Under the pieces are notes generated by a model. It was not told where the DNA came from, made no database searches, and saw only the letters and a list, made by a program, of their open reading frames with translations. Below, one piece after another: positions 10,191 to 19,046 of a DNA stretch of 64,000 nt (position 1 is the first letter of the stretch; the number at the start of each line of letters is the position of its first letter). The translations under genes were made by a program, and so were the position numbers. The DNA is from Paraliobacillus ryukyuensis (GTDB taxonomy: Bacteria > Bacillota > Bacilli > Bacillales > Amphibacillaceae): the NCBI RefSeq assembly GCF_003315295.1, contig NZ_QNRI01000007.1, positions 62,001 to 126,000 on the forward strand, read 5' to 3'.

Positions 10191-11897
10191 TTACAAACGG
10201 AACTGTTTTACTAGACTATTTAATTTTTCTGCTAGTTTTGCTAATTGATCCGAACTATTTGAAATTTCCTCCATCGTGCTACTAGATTGTTGTGCTGATG
10301 CTGCAACTTGTTCCACTCCCGCAGCAGATTCTTCAGAGATAGATGCAATATCTTCTATATTTGCACCCATTTCTTTACTACTTGTAGACATTGTACGCAA
10401 GTTTTCGGTCACCGTCTTTATACTAGTAACCATATTGTTTACAGCTTTTTCAATCCCTGTGAAAGTTTCACCTGTGCTCTTAATTTGATTTGTTCCTTTT
10501 TCTACTTCTTTGTAACTACCTTGTAAGGCATTTGCAACACCAGAGGACTCTTTTTGAATACTTTCAACGATTTTTGTAATATCCGTAACAGAGGCACTAA
10601 CCTGTTCAGCAAGTTTACGGACTTCATCCGCAACAACCGCAAATCCTTTTCCATGCTCCCCTGCACGTGCTGCTTCAATCGCAGCATTTAATGCTAAAAG
10701 ATTGGTTTGTTCTGCAATATCATGGATGACAGATACAAGTTTCGTAACTTCTTGCGATTGCGCATCTAATCCTTTTACTTTTTGTACAGATTCTTTAACA
10801 ATTTGATCAACGATGGCCATCTGATTAACGGATCCCTCCATTAATTTAGCACCTTCTGTCGTCATTCCAAGGACATCATTGGATGTGTTGTAAATTCCTT
10901 GTCCTCTTTCGTTTGCTTCTTGCATTTTAGTAGTAAAAGTGTTCATTGCAGACGACAGATCGCTTGCATTATTTGCTTGGGTTTCTGAACCAGATGATAA
11001 TTCCTGCATCGTTGCGGCAATTTGTTGTGAGCCATTTTTGACTTCACTAGCTGACTGAGTTAATTCTTCACTCTGACTACTAACTGTTTCAGAAATCTCC
11101 AAGATATCATGGATAATACTTTTTAAATTTCTTCCCATTGTATTAATGGAAGCGGCAATTCTACCAATTTCATCTTGTCCATTATAGTCAATTGCATCGA
11201 CATGCAGATTTCCATCTGCCACTTGATTACTGACATAAACAACTTCATTTAGATTTCGATTAACTACTCGACTAATAAGGTAAGTCAGTAACCCACCAAT
11301 AAGTATGGAAGCTATCATTGAGCCAAGCAAAACAAATAATGTTGTTTGTTGACTGCCCTTTGCTTTTGAGACTGCAAGTGTGTGTTGTTCATTTACGACT
11401 GTACGAAGCTCCTCTAATAGGTCAACAGTCTTCGCTCGAATACCATTTGCTTCTTGCACTAGTGCGTTTGCTTCAGTCATATCACCACTATTAACAGCTG
11501 ACACAATATCTTCTAAAAATAAATCATTCATTTGATGGTCTAATTCTACAATTTGATCGAATAGATTTAATTCATCTTGAGAATCCATCTTTTCTCGTAT
11601 CTTTGCTTCTAATGTATTAAAATTTTCTCGTCGAGTTTGGTACTCATCAATGGATGCTGTGTTTTGTTCTTGAACATAACTTACCACCCGAATGCTTTTT
11701 GATCGAGTTAATGAGCCCATTTGTGTAACGTCTACTGCTCTATCACCACGTCTATCCATAGCGTCGATATCATTTCCGATACCATTAATTAATGCAGTTA
11801 CAATTCCAGCAGATATACCAAATAAAATAAAAACAATGATTAATATGACACCGTATTTCCAACCTATATTTAAATTTCTAAATGATAATTTCTTCAA
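10191..11897 (-). CDS. methyl-accepting chemotaxis protein with HAMP domain
   Basis: 568 residues in the classic receptor layout. TM1 is at about 15-37. An extracellular four-helix-bundle sensor (about 38-185) follows, then TM2 at about 190-210, a HAMP linker (about 211-265) and a cytoplasmic signalling domain. The hairpin tip is [21 protein letters not shown], which binds CheA/CheW. The start is a TTG at 11897 with GGGAG about 11 bases upstream. The ligand is unknown. It is monocistronic. A GCTCGATAT element about 120 bases upstream resembles a sigma-D -10 box but lacks a clear -35. Confidence 0.92.
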   Translation of the reverse strand: MKKLSFRNLNIGWKYGVILIIVFILFGISAGIVTALINGIGNDIDAMDRRGDRAVDVTQMGSLTRSKSIRVVSYVQEQNTASIDEYQTRRENFNTLEAKIREKMDSQDELNLFDQIVELDHQMNDLFLEDIVSAVNSGDMTEANALVQEANGIRAKTVDLLEELRTVVNEQHTLAVSKAKGSQQTTLFVLLGSMIASILIGGLLTYLISRVVNRNLNEVVYVSNQVADGNLHVDAIDYNGQDEIGRIAASINTMGRNLKSIIHDILEISETVSSQSEELTQSASEVKNGSQQIAATMQELSSGSETQANNASDLSSAMNTFTTKMQEANERGQGIYNTSNDVLGMTTEGAKLMEGSVNQMAIVDQIVKESVQKVKGLDAQSQEVTKLVSVIHDIAEQTNLLALNAAIEAARAGEHGKGFAVVADEVRKLAEQVSASVTDITKIVESIQKESSGVANALQGSYKEVEKGTNQIKSTGETFTGIEKAVNNMVTSIKTVTENLRTMSTSSKEMGANIEDIASISEESAAGVEQVAASAQQSSSTMEEISNSSDQLAKLAEKLNSLVKQFRL

Positions 11898-12082
11898 CAG
11901 TAAATAAACTCCCTTTTATAATGTATTATTTTCTCAGTTGCAGAAGAGAAGCGTCAAAAATTATTAATTTGTTGAGAGATAATTACCACCTCGGATCTGG
12001 TTTCATTTATATCGAGCAATAAAAAGAATGTTCAAATAATATGATTTCTAACAATAGTTGAATATACTTTTTATTTTGCTAG

Positions 12083-12132
12083 ATATTAGTATCATCTAAG
12101 ACTAAAGCCCCCCCTAGATAATACTAATATTA
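12083..12132. repeat. long AT-rich hairpin, upstream of the chemoreceptor
   Basis: An inverted repeat of about 17 bases (arms around ATATTAGTATCATCTA and TAGATAATACTAATAT) encloses a loop with a run of seven C. It lies between the DUF819 terminator and the chemoreceptor gene. There is no T run, so its role is unclear. Confidence 0.45.
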
Positions 12133-12189
12133 ATTCATTTATACTTTAGTTTCAATATTATTTTTACCTTTAAATCTAATATGTTTTTA

Positions 12190-12249
12190 TATTCAAAAAA
12201 ATTGGTTTGCGTTTATTAGAATTACACGCAAACCAATTTTTTTGAATAT
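12190..12249. terminator. strong intrinsic terminator of the DUF819 gene
   Basis: A perfect stem of more than 20 bases (TTCAAAAAAATTGGTTTGCGT and its complement) has an 11-base loop. The A/T runs at its ends let it act on either strand. It follows the DUF819 gene on the minus strand. Confidence 0.9.
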
Positions 12250-12285
12250 ACATTTGATTACTAGGCTTATATAAGTCAAAAAATC

Positions 12286-13482
12286 TTATCCGCCTACTAT
12301 CATCTGTGCCAACTTCCCACATAATAGCGCTGCATAAGTCCCGACAATATTACCTAGTATCCCCATTAATAGACCAACTGGAGCTAGGGCTGGTTGGAAG
12401 ACCGATGCAACGATTGGAGCAGAGCTTGTTCCTCCAATATTACCCTGCGAACCTACAGCAACGAAGAACAATGGTGCTTTTAATAATCGGGCAGCTGTAA
12501 AGATACAAATAATATGAATTGCTAACCAAACCACTCCCATTAAGATAAACTGAGGTGCTTGCACAATATCAACAAGATTCGCTTGCGCCCCAATACCTGT
12601 TAGGAATAAATAAATACCTAGATAACCAATTTTACTAGCACCGTAATATTCCAAGTTTCTTACTTTAGTAAAAGATAATATAATTCCTACGGCAGTGATT
12701 AAGATAAACGTCCACGTTGACGTACTCATAATATCGGTTTTTGGAATGAAATCCATACCTGCAAAAAGTCGAATGAGATAAGAACCAGCCAAACCAATAG
12801 CTAAAATACCAAATAATTGAGGTAGTTGTAATGGTTTTGCATTTCGTTCTACATCTGTAGCAATATCTTCATTTACTCGTTTAATCGTTGAATTATCTGC
12901 TTTGTTCCAACTATTAAATTTATTTTGGTAGTTTGATAATGCGATCATTACCCCCATCCAACTAATTCCTACTAACGTATCTGTAAGAATAACTGGACTT
13001 AAAATGTAATCAGGTGTTTGAAAAGCATCAATCATAGCACCCATGTTTGCTGTTCCACCGATCCAGCTCCCAGCAAGTGCACCTACTCCACGCCACGCCT
13101 CTTCAGGTAGTACACCTTGGAATAAGGCAAATGCAATTGGTCCTCCAATGACTACTCCTACCGTACCTGCTAAAAAGACTAACACCGCCTTACTTCCTAG
13201 TTTAAATGTAGCAGGTACATTGGTGCTAATCATTAGTAGTAATAATCCAGCTGGAAGAAAATACGTACTTAAAAAGCTATATAGGTCTGAACTTTGAGGA
13301 ATAATCCCAAGCGTTGTAGAGATCATTGGCAAAAAGTACATCCAGATCATAGGTGGTAAATAGCGAAATAGTTTCCCTAAAAACTTGTTATCTACCGTAG
13401 ATAACATAAACACAATTCCGACAATAGCAATTAAATAAACAAAAATCGCCATTGGCTCTTGAATTAAAGTCGTTCCATTCAT
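12286..13482 (-). CDS. DUF819 family membrane protein (YjcL-like)
   Basis: 398 residues. The ATG at 13482 is chosen because AAGGAG lies 11 bases upstream; a GTG four codons earlier abuts that site. About ten hydrophobic helices are visible, with two glycine-rich re-entrant-like segments (GSWIGGTANMGA near residue 140 and GSQGNIGGTSSAP near 345). DUF819/YjcL proteins are predicted secondary carriers with this internal repeat. The substrate is unknown. It is monocistronic, with its own terminator. Confidence 0.82.
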   Translation of the reverse strand: MNGTTLIQEPMAIFVYLIAIVGIVFMLSTVDNKFLGKLFRYLPPMIWMYFLPMISTTLGIIPQSSDLYSFLSTYFLPAGLLLLMISTNVPATFKLGSKAVLVFLAGTVGVVIGGPIAFALFQGVLPEEAWRGVGALAGSWIGGTANMGAMIDAFQTPDYILSPVILTDTLVGISWMGVMIALSNYQNKFNSWNKADNSTIKRVNEDIATDVERNAKPLQLPQLFGILAIGLAGSYLIRLFAGMDFIPKTDIMSTSTWTFILITAVGIILSFTKVRNLEYYGASKIGYLGIYLFLTGIGAQANLVDIVQAPQFILMGVVWLAIHIICIFTAARLLKAPLFFVAVGSQGNIGGTSSAPIVASVFQPALAPVGLLMGILGNIVGTYAALLCGKLAQMIVGG

Positions 13483-13615
13483 GAGGTAAAGCACTCCTTA
13501 TTGTACAATACAAAATTTTAAACCTAGCCCATATTAGACCACTATGGAATTCTATCATTTTTCTGCAATAAAAAAAATAGAAAATGTTCTAACAAACGTT
13601 TACAAAACAAAAAAA

Positions 13616-13639
13616 CTTTAGAACTTATATGTTCTAAAG
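13616..13639. terminator. hairpin downstream of the ccdA region
   Basis: CTTTAGAA…TTCTAAAG forms an 8-bp stem. On the minus strand it is followed by GTTTTTTTGTTTTG, so it can terminate the ccdA transcript after the pseudogene. Confidence 0.65.
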
Positions 13640-13674
13640 CATTTTGCTAATATCTTTTTTATAAAAACTTCTAT

Positions 13675-13842
13675 TTATAATAATTGCCTCTGTCCCCTCA
13701 ATAATTTTGTGTTATTTGATTGGTCTACCCCAGCATCCTCTTCCCTTGGGGTAAATGCATTGGTAGTCTCATTAGTTGACCGAAAATCAAATAGTGCCTA
13801 TCTTACCATTCCAACAATAACCATTACAAACCATTTTTTCAT
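13675..13842 (-). pseudogene. remnant of thioredoxin-like (ResA/TlpA-type) CcdA partner
   Basis: GGAGGG and an ATG at 13842 begin a frame (MKKWFVMVIVGMVR) that stops at a TAG after 14 codons. The same frame then stays open for 40 more codons (ALFDFRSTNETTNAF…). The start reads as a signal anchor followed by a polar linker, as in membrane-tethered thioredoxins. Changing the TAG to TGG would give VGWALFDF-like sequence. No CxxC thioredoxin fold follows, so the rest appears deleted. The position, 14 bases after ccdA, fits the redox partner of CcdA. The family assignment is inference. Confidence 0.5.
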
Positions 13843-13856
13843 GCAAAACCCTCCAT

Positions 13857-14609
13857 TTATCCTAGTCTTGCTAACCAAGTGTTCTTAACGAGATCAAGCA
13901 AAAACCCTGTGATTCGCGGCATAAGTCCAAAGATAAGTACCACGCCCATTATAATCATGACAATTGCTCCTATTTTCATAATGATATTGCTATGCCTGAC
14001 GATCCATTTTGTTTTGCCAATGAAAAAGGTCAATAACAAGAAAGGTAAAGCAAAACCGATAACATACATAAAAGTATAGAATATTCCTTGACCCGGATTA
14101 CTAGCTGACAAGAGTAATATAGAACCAAAAATCGGCCCGATACACGGTGTCCATCCTGCCGCAAAGCCTAAACCTACAAAAAAAGTACCAAAATATCCAA
14201 CTTGTTTCTTTGTGTAGTGAAAGCGACGCTCTCTCATAAAAAACGGAATGTTAATCCAACCAGCTACAAATAAGCCCATCACGATAATAAAAACGCCCGC
14301 TATGCGCTGAATTAATAGCCCTGCATCACCAATTAATAGGTTCTGAAGCCATTGTCCTAAAAAAGAAGCACTAGCCCCAAGGCTTAAAAACACGAACGAA
14401 ACAGCTAATAAAAAAAACAAAGCATGCGTAAATAATTGTCCAAAAATCCGAGCACTTTTATTTCCTTGTAATTCTTTCACACTAATTCCTGTTATGTAAG
14501 ACATATAGGCTGGAAAGAGTGGTAAAACACAAGGAGATAAAAAAGATAGCGCACCTGCTCCTATCGAGATTAGAACACCTGCCAATAGCATCGTATCTGT
14601 TTCAACCAT
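13857..14609 (-). CDS. ccdA: CcdA-type thiol-disulfide membrane transporter
   Basis: 250 residues with six membrane helices. The two redox cysteines are in the expected places: SFLSPCVLPL near residue 27 in TM1 and GWTPCIGPI near 153 in TM4. CcdA proteins pass electrons from cytoplasmic thioredoxin to extracytoplasmic thioredoxin-like proteins used in cytochrome c maturation or sporulation. The normal partner gene is probably the broken frame just downstream. A second paralogue elsewhere in the genome would be expected. Spacing of the ribosome binding site (AAAGGGATG) to the chosen ATG is long, so the start may be a few codons downstream. Confidence 0.9.
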   Translation of the reverse strand: MVETDTMLLAGVLISIGAGALSFLSPCVLPLFPAYMSYITGISVKELQGNKSARIFGQLFTHALFFLLAVSFVFLSLGASASFLGQWLQNLLIGDAGLLIQRIAGVFIIVMGLFVAGWINIPFFMRERRFHYTKKQVGYFGTFFVGLGFAAGWTPCIGPIFGSILLLSASNPGQGIFYTFMYVIGFALPFLLLTFFIGKTKWIVRHSNIIMKIGAIVMIIMGVVLIFGLMPRITGFLLDLVKNTWLARLG

Positions 14610-14908
14610 ATCTACAAATCATCCCTTTCATTTGATTGATGAATCAATTTCATCATTCAACTCCTATTGTACTATCCTACTCGCTAATGCCATCGAACAG
14701 GACTCCCATTCATCCGCTCTCCTTATAAGGATACTTACATAAGGCGAAATTTTGATAAAAATAAAGATATTTTTTCTTGACCATCACTCCAATATTCTGT
14801 ATTACTTATTGTAATCAATCAGAACAATAACATCACAGTTAAATAGTTGAAACTATTTTTTCCTTTATTCGTAAATAGTATTGGATATTCAGTTAGGAGA
14901 TAAATAAT

Positions 14909-15547
14909 ATGTATAAAATATTAACAATACTTATTCGAACGTCTATAGCAATCCCCGTTATGTTTATAACAGGATTGATTACCTTCTTTGGATTTGAAGT
15001 TCCTTTTTGGTATAGCTCGTTCCTTGCTATAAGTGTAGCTGGTTTAAGCTATTGGATAGGTTCGGTTTACTTTCATTTCCGCTTTCTAAAGAAAAATCAA
15101 TTAACTAGTAAAGAGTATCGTTATATTCGCAGTAATTTAATCGAGGCGAAACATAAAATTCGCCGAATAAAAAAAGCTTTTTTCTCCATTCGTAATTTTA
15201 ATCTTTTAAAAGAAATGACCGCCTTATTACGAACAACAAATAAAATATATCGTGTGACAAAAAATGAACCAAAACGATTCTATCAAGCAGAACAATTTTA
15301 TTTTTCCCATCTTGATTCAGTGGTAGAATTAATCGAAAAGTATGTATTGCTATATTCACAACCGACAAAACGCAACGAAACGGAAAAAATTTTACATGTT
15401 ACACAGCACACGCTAATAGACATGAAGGCAAAAATAGATCAAGATTTATATCATATGCTTTCAAATGATATTGAACAGCTTCAATTTGAAGTGGACTATG
15501 TGAAACACACGCAAAAGACAAAAGAAAGGTTGGATAATAATGAGTAA
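14909..15547 (+). CDS. xpaC: XpaC family protein
   Basis: 212 residues with two N-terminal hydrophobic helices (about residues 7-28 and 33-55). A basic, helical cytoplasmic domain (YRYIRSNLIEAKHKIRRIKKA) follows, as in the Bacillus XpaC (5-bromo-4-chloroindolyl phosphate hydrolysis) family. Despite that historical name, no hydrolase motif is visible. The gene overlaps the following telA/yaaN gene by 8 bases, the same pairing as xpaC-yaaN in B. subtilis. The pair is usually linked to cell-envelope stress. The direct function is unknown. Confidence 0.85.
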   Translation: MYKILTILIRTSIAIPVMFITGLITFFGFEVPFWYSSFLAISVAGLSYWIGSVYFHFRFLKKNQLTSKEYRYIRSNLIEAKHKIRRIKKAFFSIRNFNLLKEMTALLRTTNKIYRVTKNEPKRFYQAEQFYFSHLDSVVELIEKYVLLYSQPTKRNETEKILHVTQHTLIDMKAKIDQDLYHMLSNDIEQLQFEVDYVKHTQKTKERLDNNE

Positions 15548-16700
15548 GCCTAATACACAAGATAATCAAATAATGGATGAGTTATTAGCAAACCCATTCA
15601 ATGAACAAAATAATGAAGAAACTACACAAATAAATGAAACCACAATTCAACAGCTAATTGACACACTCTCAGAAGAAGATCAAGCCCAAGCTCGATCACT
15701 TGCATCACAAATTGATCCTACAAATCACAAAGCCATTATTTCCTATGGTACACAAGCACAGACGAAGTTATTATCTTTTTCTAATTCTATGCTTGATCAT
15801 GTCCAAAATAAAGAGATTGGCGAAGTTGGTCAAGTAATTAATGAATTAATGAGTAAGTTTAACGAAATGAATCCAGATGATTTGTCACCAGAAAAGCAAA
15901 ATGTGTTTAAACGATTATTTGGTAAACTATCAAACTCGATTCAAGAAACATTATCAAGGTATCAAAAAACTGGTGCACAAATTGACAAAATAAGCCTAAA
16001 ACTAGAGCAAAGTAAAAATGTTTTACTATCTGATATTACAATGCTAGACCAGTTATATGAACATAATAAAGAATACTTTAAAGGGTTAAATGTTTACATT
16101 GCTGCCGGTGAGCTCAAAATGGAGGAGATTCAGAAAAAGGAAATTCCTGCTCTTCGGAAAGCAGCTGAAACAACGAATGATCAAATGAAGTATCAAGAAG
16201 TAAATGATATGATACAGTTTGCTGACAGATTAGAAAAACGACTCTATGACTTAAAATTAAGTCGACAAATCACTGTTCAAAGCGCGCCACAAATAAGGTT
16301 AATTCAAAACACAAACCAAGTACTAGTTGAAAAAATTCAATCTTCTATTCTAACAGCGATTCCTTTATGGAAGAACCAAATTGCAATCGCGTTAACTATG
16401 TTTAGACAGCACCACGCGGTAGAAGCACAAAAACAAGTTTCAAAAACCACCAATGATCTTTTATTAAAAAACGCAGAAATGTTAAAAACCAATACGATCG
16501 AAACTGCAAAACTCAACGAGCAAGGCTTTGTTGACATAGAAACCGTTAAGAAGACACAGGAAAACCTTGTATCAACGCTTGAAGAAGTATTAAAAATACA
16601 AGATGATGGTCGAAGAAAACGATTGGAGGCTGAAAAAGAAATTAGCACAATGGAAAATCAATTAAAACAAAAATTATTAGAAGTAAAAGATCAAGCCTAA
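15540..16700 (+). CDS. yaaN: TelA/YaaN family protein (toxic anion resistance)
   Basis: 386 residues, almost entirely alpha-helical and coiled-coil, soluble, with no membrane helix. It matches the TelA/KlaA family (B. subtilis YaaN) in length and in blocks such as KRLFGKLSNSIQETLSRYQ and LMSKFNEMNPDDL. Members are linked to tellurite and cell-wall-antibiotic tolerance, but the mechanism is not established. It overlaps xpaC by 8 bases, so translation is coupled. Confidence 0.88.
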   Translation: MSKPNTQDNQIMDELLANPFNEQNNEETTQINETTIQQLIDTLSEEDQAQARSLASQIDPTNHKAIISYGTQAQTKLLSFSNSMLDHVQNKEIGEVGQVINELMSKFNEMNPDDLSPEKQNVFKRLFGKLSNSIQETLSRYQKTGAQIDKISLKLEQSKNVLLSDITMLDQLYEHNKEYFKGLNVYIAAGELKMEEIQKKEIPALRKAAETTNDQMKYQEVNDMIQFADRLEKRLYDLKLSRQITVQSAPQIRLIQNTNQVLVEKIQSSILTAIPLWKNQIAIALTMFRQHHAVEAQKQVSKTTNDLLLKNAEMLKTNTIETAKLNEQGFVDIETVKKTQENLVSTLEEVLKIQDDGRRKRLEAEKEISTMENQLKQKLLEVKDQA

Positions 16701-16993
16701 CAGTTACTTTAGATTTACTTGCATCTTTTTCAAAAACACTTGAAAGATAAAGAAACTCGCTGCAGTTCGATTTTTGAGGGAAAACATTCCAGATAGCAGA
16801 TTATGAATAAGATTAAATCACATATGATTTGGTTTGTTGTTTTTCTTACACATCACTGTTAATTGGTTATACTTAGTGATATCAAACACAAAGTCGCTTC
16901 TCAAATAAAACTGTTACAGTAACTGATGTCAACGTGCCAATTATTTGGATATTTAGTTGTCATTTGCTATGGCGTCATAGAAGGAGAATTTTG

Positions 16994-17218
16994 ATGAAAA
17001 TTATATGGTTTCCTTTATTTACATCACTTGGGACAATAGCTCTTTTATATTGGATAGGGAATATATTACATTTATCTCTTCTCAGGTTTTCATTTGTTCT
17101 AAATGAACCGTTAAAAAATGGATTGATTTTTGATGCAGATATTGCAATATTACCTATTGTTATTGGCTTAATAGCCGGAGCTACTGTGGAACGTAAAATT
17201 AAAATCAGAAGTAATTAA
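16994..17218 (+). CDS. small two-helix membrane protein, unknown
   Basis: 74 residues from the ATG at 16994, with AAGGAG 7 bases upstream; the longer frame has no ribosome binding site. Two hydrophobic helices (about residues 4-25 and 48-66) flank a short outside loop, and the tail is basic (ERKIKIRS). The family was not recognised. It stands alone with a terminator after it. Confidence 0.55.
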   Translation: MKIIWFPLFTSLGTIALLYWIGNILHLSLLRFSFVLNEPLKNGLIFDADIAILPIVIGLIAGATVERKIKIRSN

Positions 17219-17245
17219 CCAATGATGTTAAATTATCAATTAGAT

Positions 17246-17280
17246 AGTTGATGAAAAAATTTATTTCATCTATATTTTTT
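17246..17280 (+). terminator. intrinsic terminator
   Basis: GATGAAA/TTTCATC stem followed by TATATTTTTT, just after the small membrane protein. Confidence 0.7.
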
Positions 17281-17380
17281 GAATATATTTACAGTTAATC
17301 CTTCTTGAAGATCACGTTAATACCTTGTATCGATAAAAGTAACATCTGATGATATAAAATAATAAACGAAAGACGGAAGA

Positions 17381-17406
17381 GGTGAACGTAGTATCTAGCG
17401 TTCACC
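17381..17406 (-). terminator. hairpin overlapping the end of the glycosyltransferase operon
   Basis: GGTGAACG…CGTTCACC stem with the stop codon of the last gene in its loop region. There is no T run after it on the minus strand, so termination here is only possible. Confidence 0.4.
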
Positions 17407-18393
17407 CAATTGATATATATCCATTAATTTGCTACTAATGGTTGAAATGTCTTTTTCTAGAGCTAGTTTGTATCCTTGATCTGTTAAGTCAGGTACTTCA
17501 TTTTCAACTATACGTATAATCTGTTTTTTAAACGATTCTAGTTGTTTTGCTTTATATACATGTACGTTAGGCTTTAGCCAATCTTGATAAATAGGTATAT
17601 CGCGGACTAACACAGGTATTTTTGCTGCTAAGGCTTCAAGCAGAACAATACCTTCTGTTTCTTCATGTGTCAAAAAGAGAAATAAGTCACTTCCACAATA
17701 CGCATCACGAAGTTCTTCTCTATTGATGAATCCCGGAAAATGCAGATTAGGAATTTTTTGCTTCATCGCTCGTTTAATTTTTCTCGGAACAAGGTTCATA
17801 CTAGTGTGCCCAAACCAATAAAACTGATATGTCGGCAATTGTTTCGCTAATGCAATAAAATCATCGATCCCTTTCCGTTCCATAAAGTGTCCAACAGAAA
17901 TAACTACTTTCTCATTAGGGGCGATGTGATATTTTTTTCGAAATCGATCGCTTGCTTCATTATTTCGTTGAAAAAATTGTGTATCTAACCCGTTAGATAA
18001 ACTGTAGATAGGTGGTTGTAATCCATAAGTATCTAAAATAGATTTTGCGTATTCCGTTGGAGTAATAATTAAATCACCTTTGTTATAGCAATATGTAATC
18101 CATCTTTTAAACAATGGAGCTATAATATTCGAACCAATAAATGAATTACGAAAATCCTCCATGGTAGAATGTGCGTAATAAATAATTTTCTTCCCTTTTC
18201 TTTTCGCTTGCCAGCTCATAAAAAGCGAATTAGGAAAGATAGTATTAATATGTACAATGTCATATGTTTCTTTATGATTCGTTGTATACGCAATATTTAG
18301 ATGTTCTAGTGCTTTCTTCTGATGACGGATCGCTTGGCCGATACCGCTTTTATCCACAAGATTTAATGAACCTGCGTACAATAAAACTTTCAC
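17395..18393 (-). CDS. GT4 glycosyltransferase, LafB/BgsA-like
   Basis: 332 residues from a GTG at 18393, which follows AAGGGGGT. The N-terminal Rossmann half includes HINTIFPNSLF and YYAHSTMEDF. The C-terminal half has the GT4 E-x7-E loop (EETEGIVLLEALAAK, about residues 255-270). It resembles the second enzyme of glycolipid-anchor synthesis in Listeria and enterococci (LafB/BgsA), which extends monoglycosyl-diacylglycerol to the disaccharide. It is the last gene of a three-gene operon with a VTT protein and a LafA-like transferase. Acceptor and sugar are inferred, not shown. Confidence 0.72.
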   Translation of the reverse strand: MKVLLYAGSLNLVDKSGIGQAIRHQKKALEHLNIAYTTNHKETYDIVHINTIFPNSLFMSWQAKRKGKKIIYYAHSTMEDFRNSFIGSNIIAPLFKRWITYCYNKGDLIITPTEYAKSILDTYGLQPPIYSLSNGLDTQFFQRNNEASDRFRKKYHIAPNEKVVISVGHFMERKGIDDFIALAKQLPTYQFYWFGHTSMNLVPRKIKRAMKQKIPNLHFPGFINREELRDAYCGSDLFLFLTHEETEGIVLLEALAAKIPVLVRDIPIYQDWLKPNVHVYKAKQLESFKKQIIRIVENEVPDLTDQGYKLALEKDISTISSKLMDIYQLGER

Positions 18394-18434
18394 GATCTTA
18401 CCCCCTTTTTGAGCGAAGAGCAAAGCATGCTAAC

Positions 18435-19046
18435 TTAAGTAAAGATAGAAACTAGATAACGGAAGACTAACTCAAGGCCAAAAGTATAAATGGCAATCGG
18501 CAATGGTTTTCCAATTAAAATAATCAAGTTAAATTTACTCAACGTCATTTTCGTCGTACCAGCTAAATAACACAAAAAATCATCTGGAGCGATCGGAGAA
18601 AAAATCAATAAAGTGAAAATTAATCCGAACCTACGATGATCAACCAACCCTCGATATTTCTCCCGTAATTTGGGTTTAAACAAATAGCTTATGACCGTTG
18701 CGCCATATTTCTTTGCAATTAGAAAAGCGACAATGGAACCTAAGCAAATTCCAATATAATTATAAAGTAATCCCATTACTGGACCGAAAACTAATACACC
18801 GCCAAGACAGCTAATGGAGCCTGGAACAATTGGAATAATCACTTGAACAAACTGCAAACCAACAAAAAAAACAGGGGCCCATATCCCAAATTGGCTAAGG
18901 AACTTTTCTAATGCTTCTTTTGAGTAAAAAAGTTCACTTTTAATGCCATAAATAAAAAAGAGCATACAACCGATAAAGCTAACGATCGTCAAGGTATTCC
19001 ATACTAATTTAAATAGCCTTTGTTTCTCTATTTTTGTCATTGTCAT
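18435..19046 (-). CDS. VTT-domain (TVP38/TMEM64) membrane protein
   Basis: 203 residues with about five membrane helices and the VTT/DedA-like core (IPIVPGSISCLGGVLVFGPVMG near residue 72, FSPIAPDDFLCYLAG near 148). VTT proteins are linked to lipid scrambling or undecaprenyl-phosphate handling. Its start codon overlaps the stop of the upstream transferase by 4 bases, so translation is coupled. Placement between two glycolipid-type transferases suggests it moves the lipid substrate or product across the membrane (inference). Confidence 0.85.
   Translation of the reverse strand: MTMTKIEKQRLFKLVWNTLTIVSFIGCMLFFIYGIKSELFYSKEALEKFLSQFGIWAPVFFVGLQFVQVIIPIVPGSISCLGGVLVFGPVMGLLYNYIGICLGSIVAFLIAKKYGATVISYLFKPKLREKYRGLVDHRRFGLIFTLLIFSPIAPDDFLCYLAGTTKMTLSKFNLIILIGKPLPIAIYTFGLELVFRYLVSIFT

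Noticed and set aside
9683-10214. Short ORFs between malR and the chemoreceptor
   Set aside because: No ribosome binding sites and unnatural compositions; at most a decayed gene fragment.
11898-12060. Sigma-D promoter for the 568-residue chemoreceptor
   Set aside because: GCTCGATAT resembles the -10 element but no TAAA -35 box is found at the right distance.
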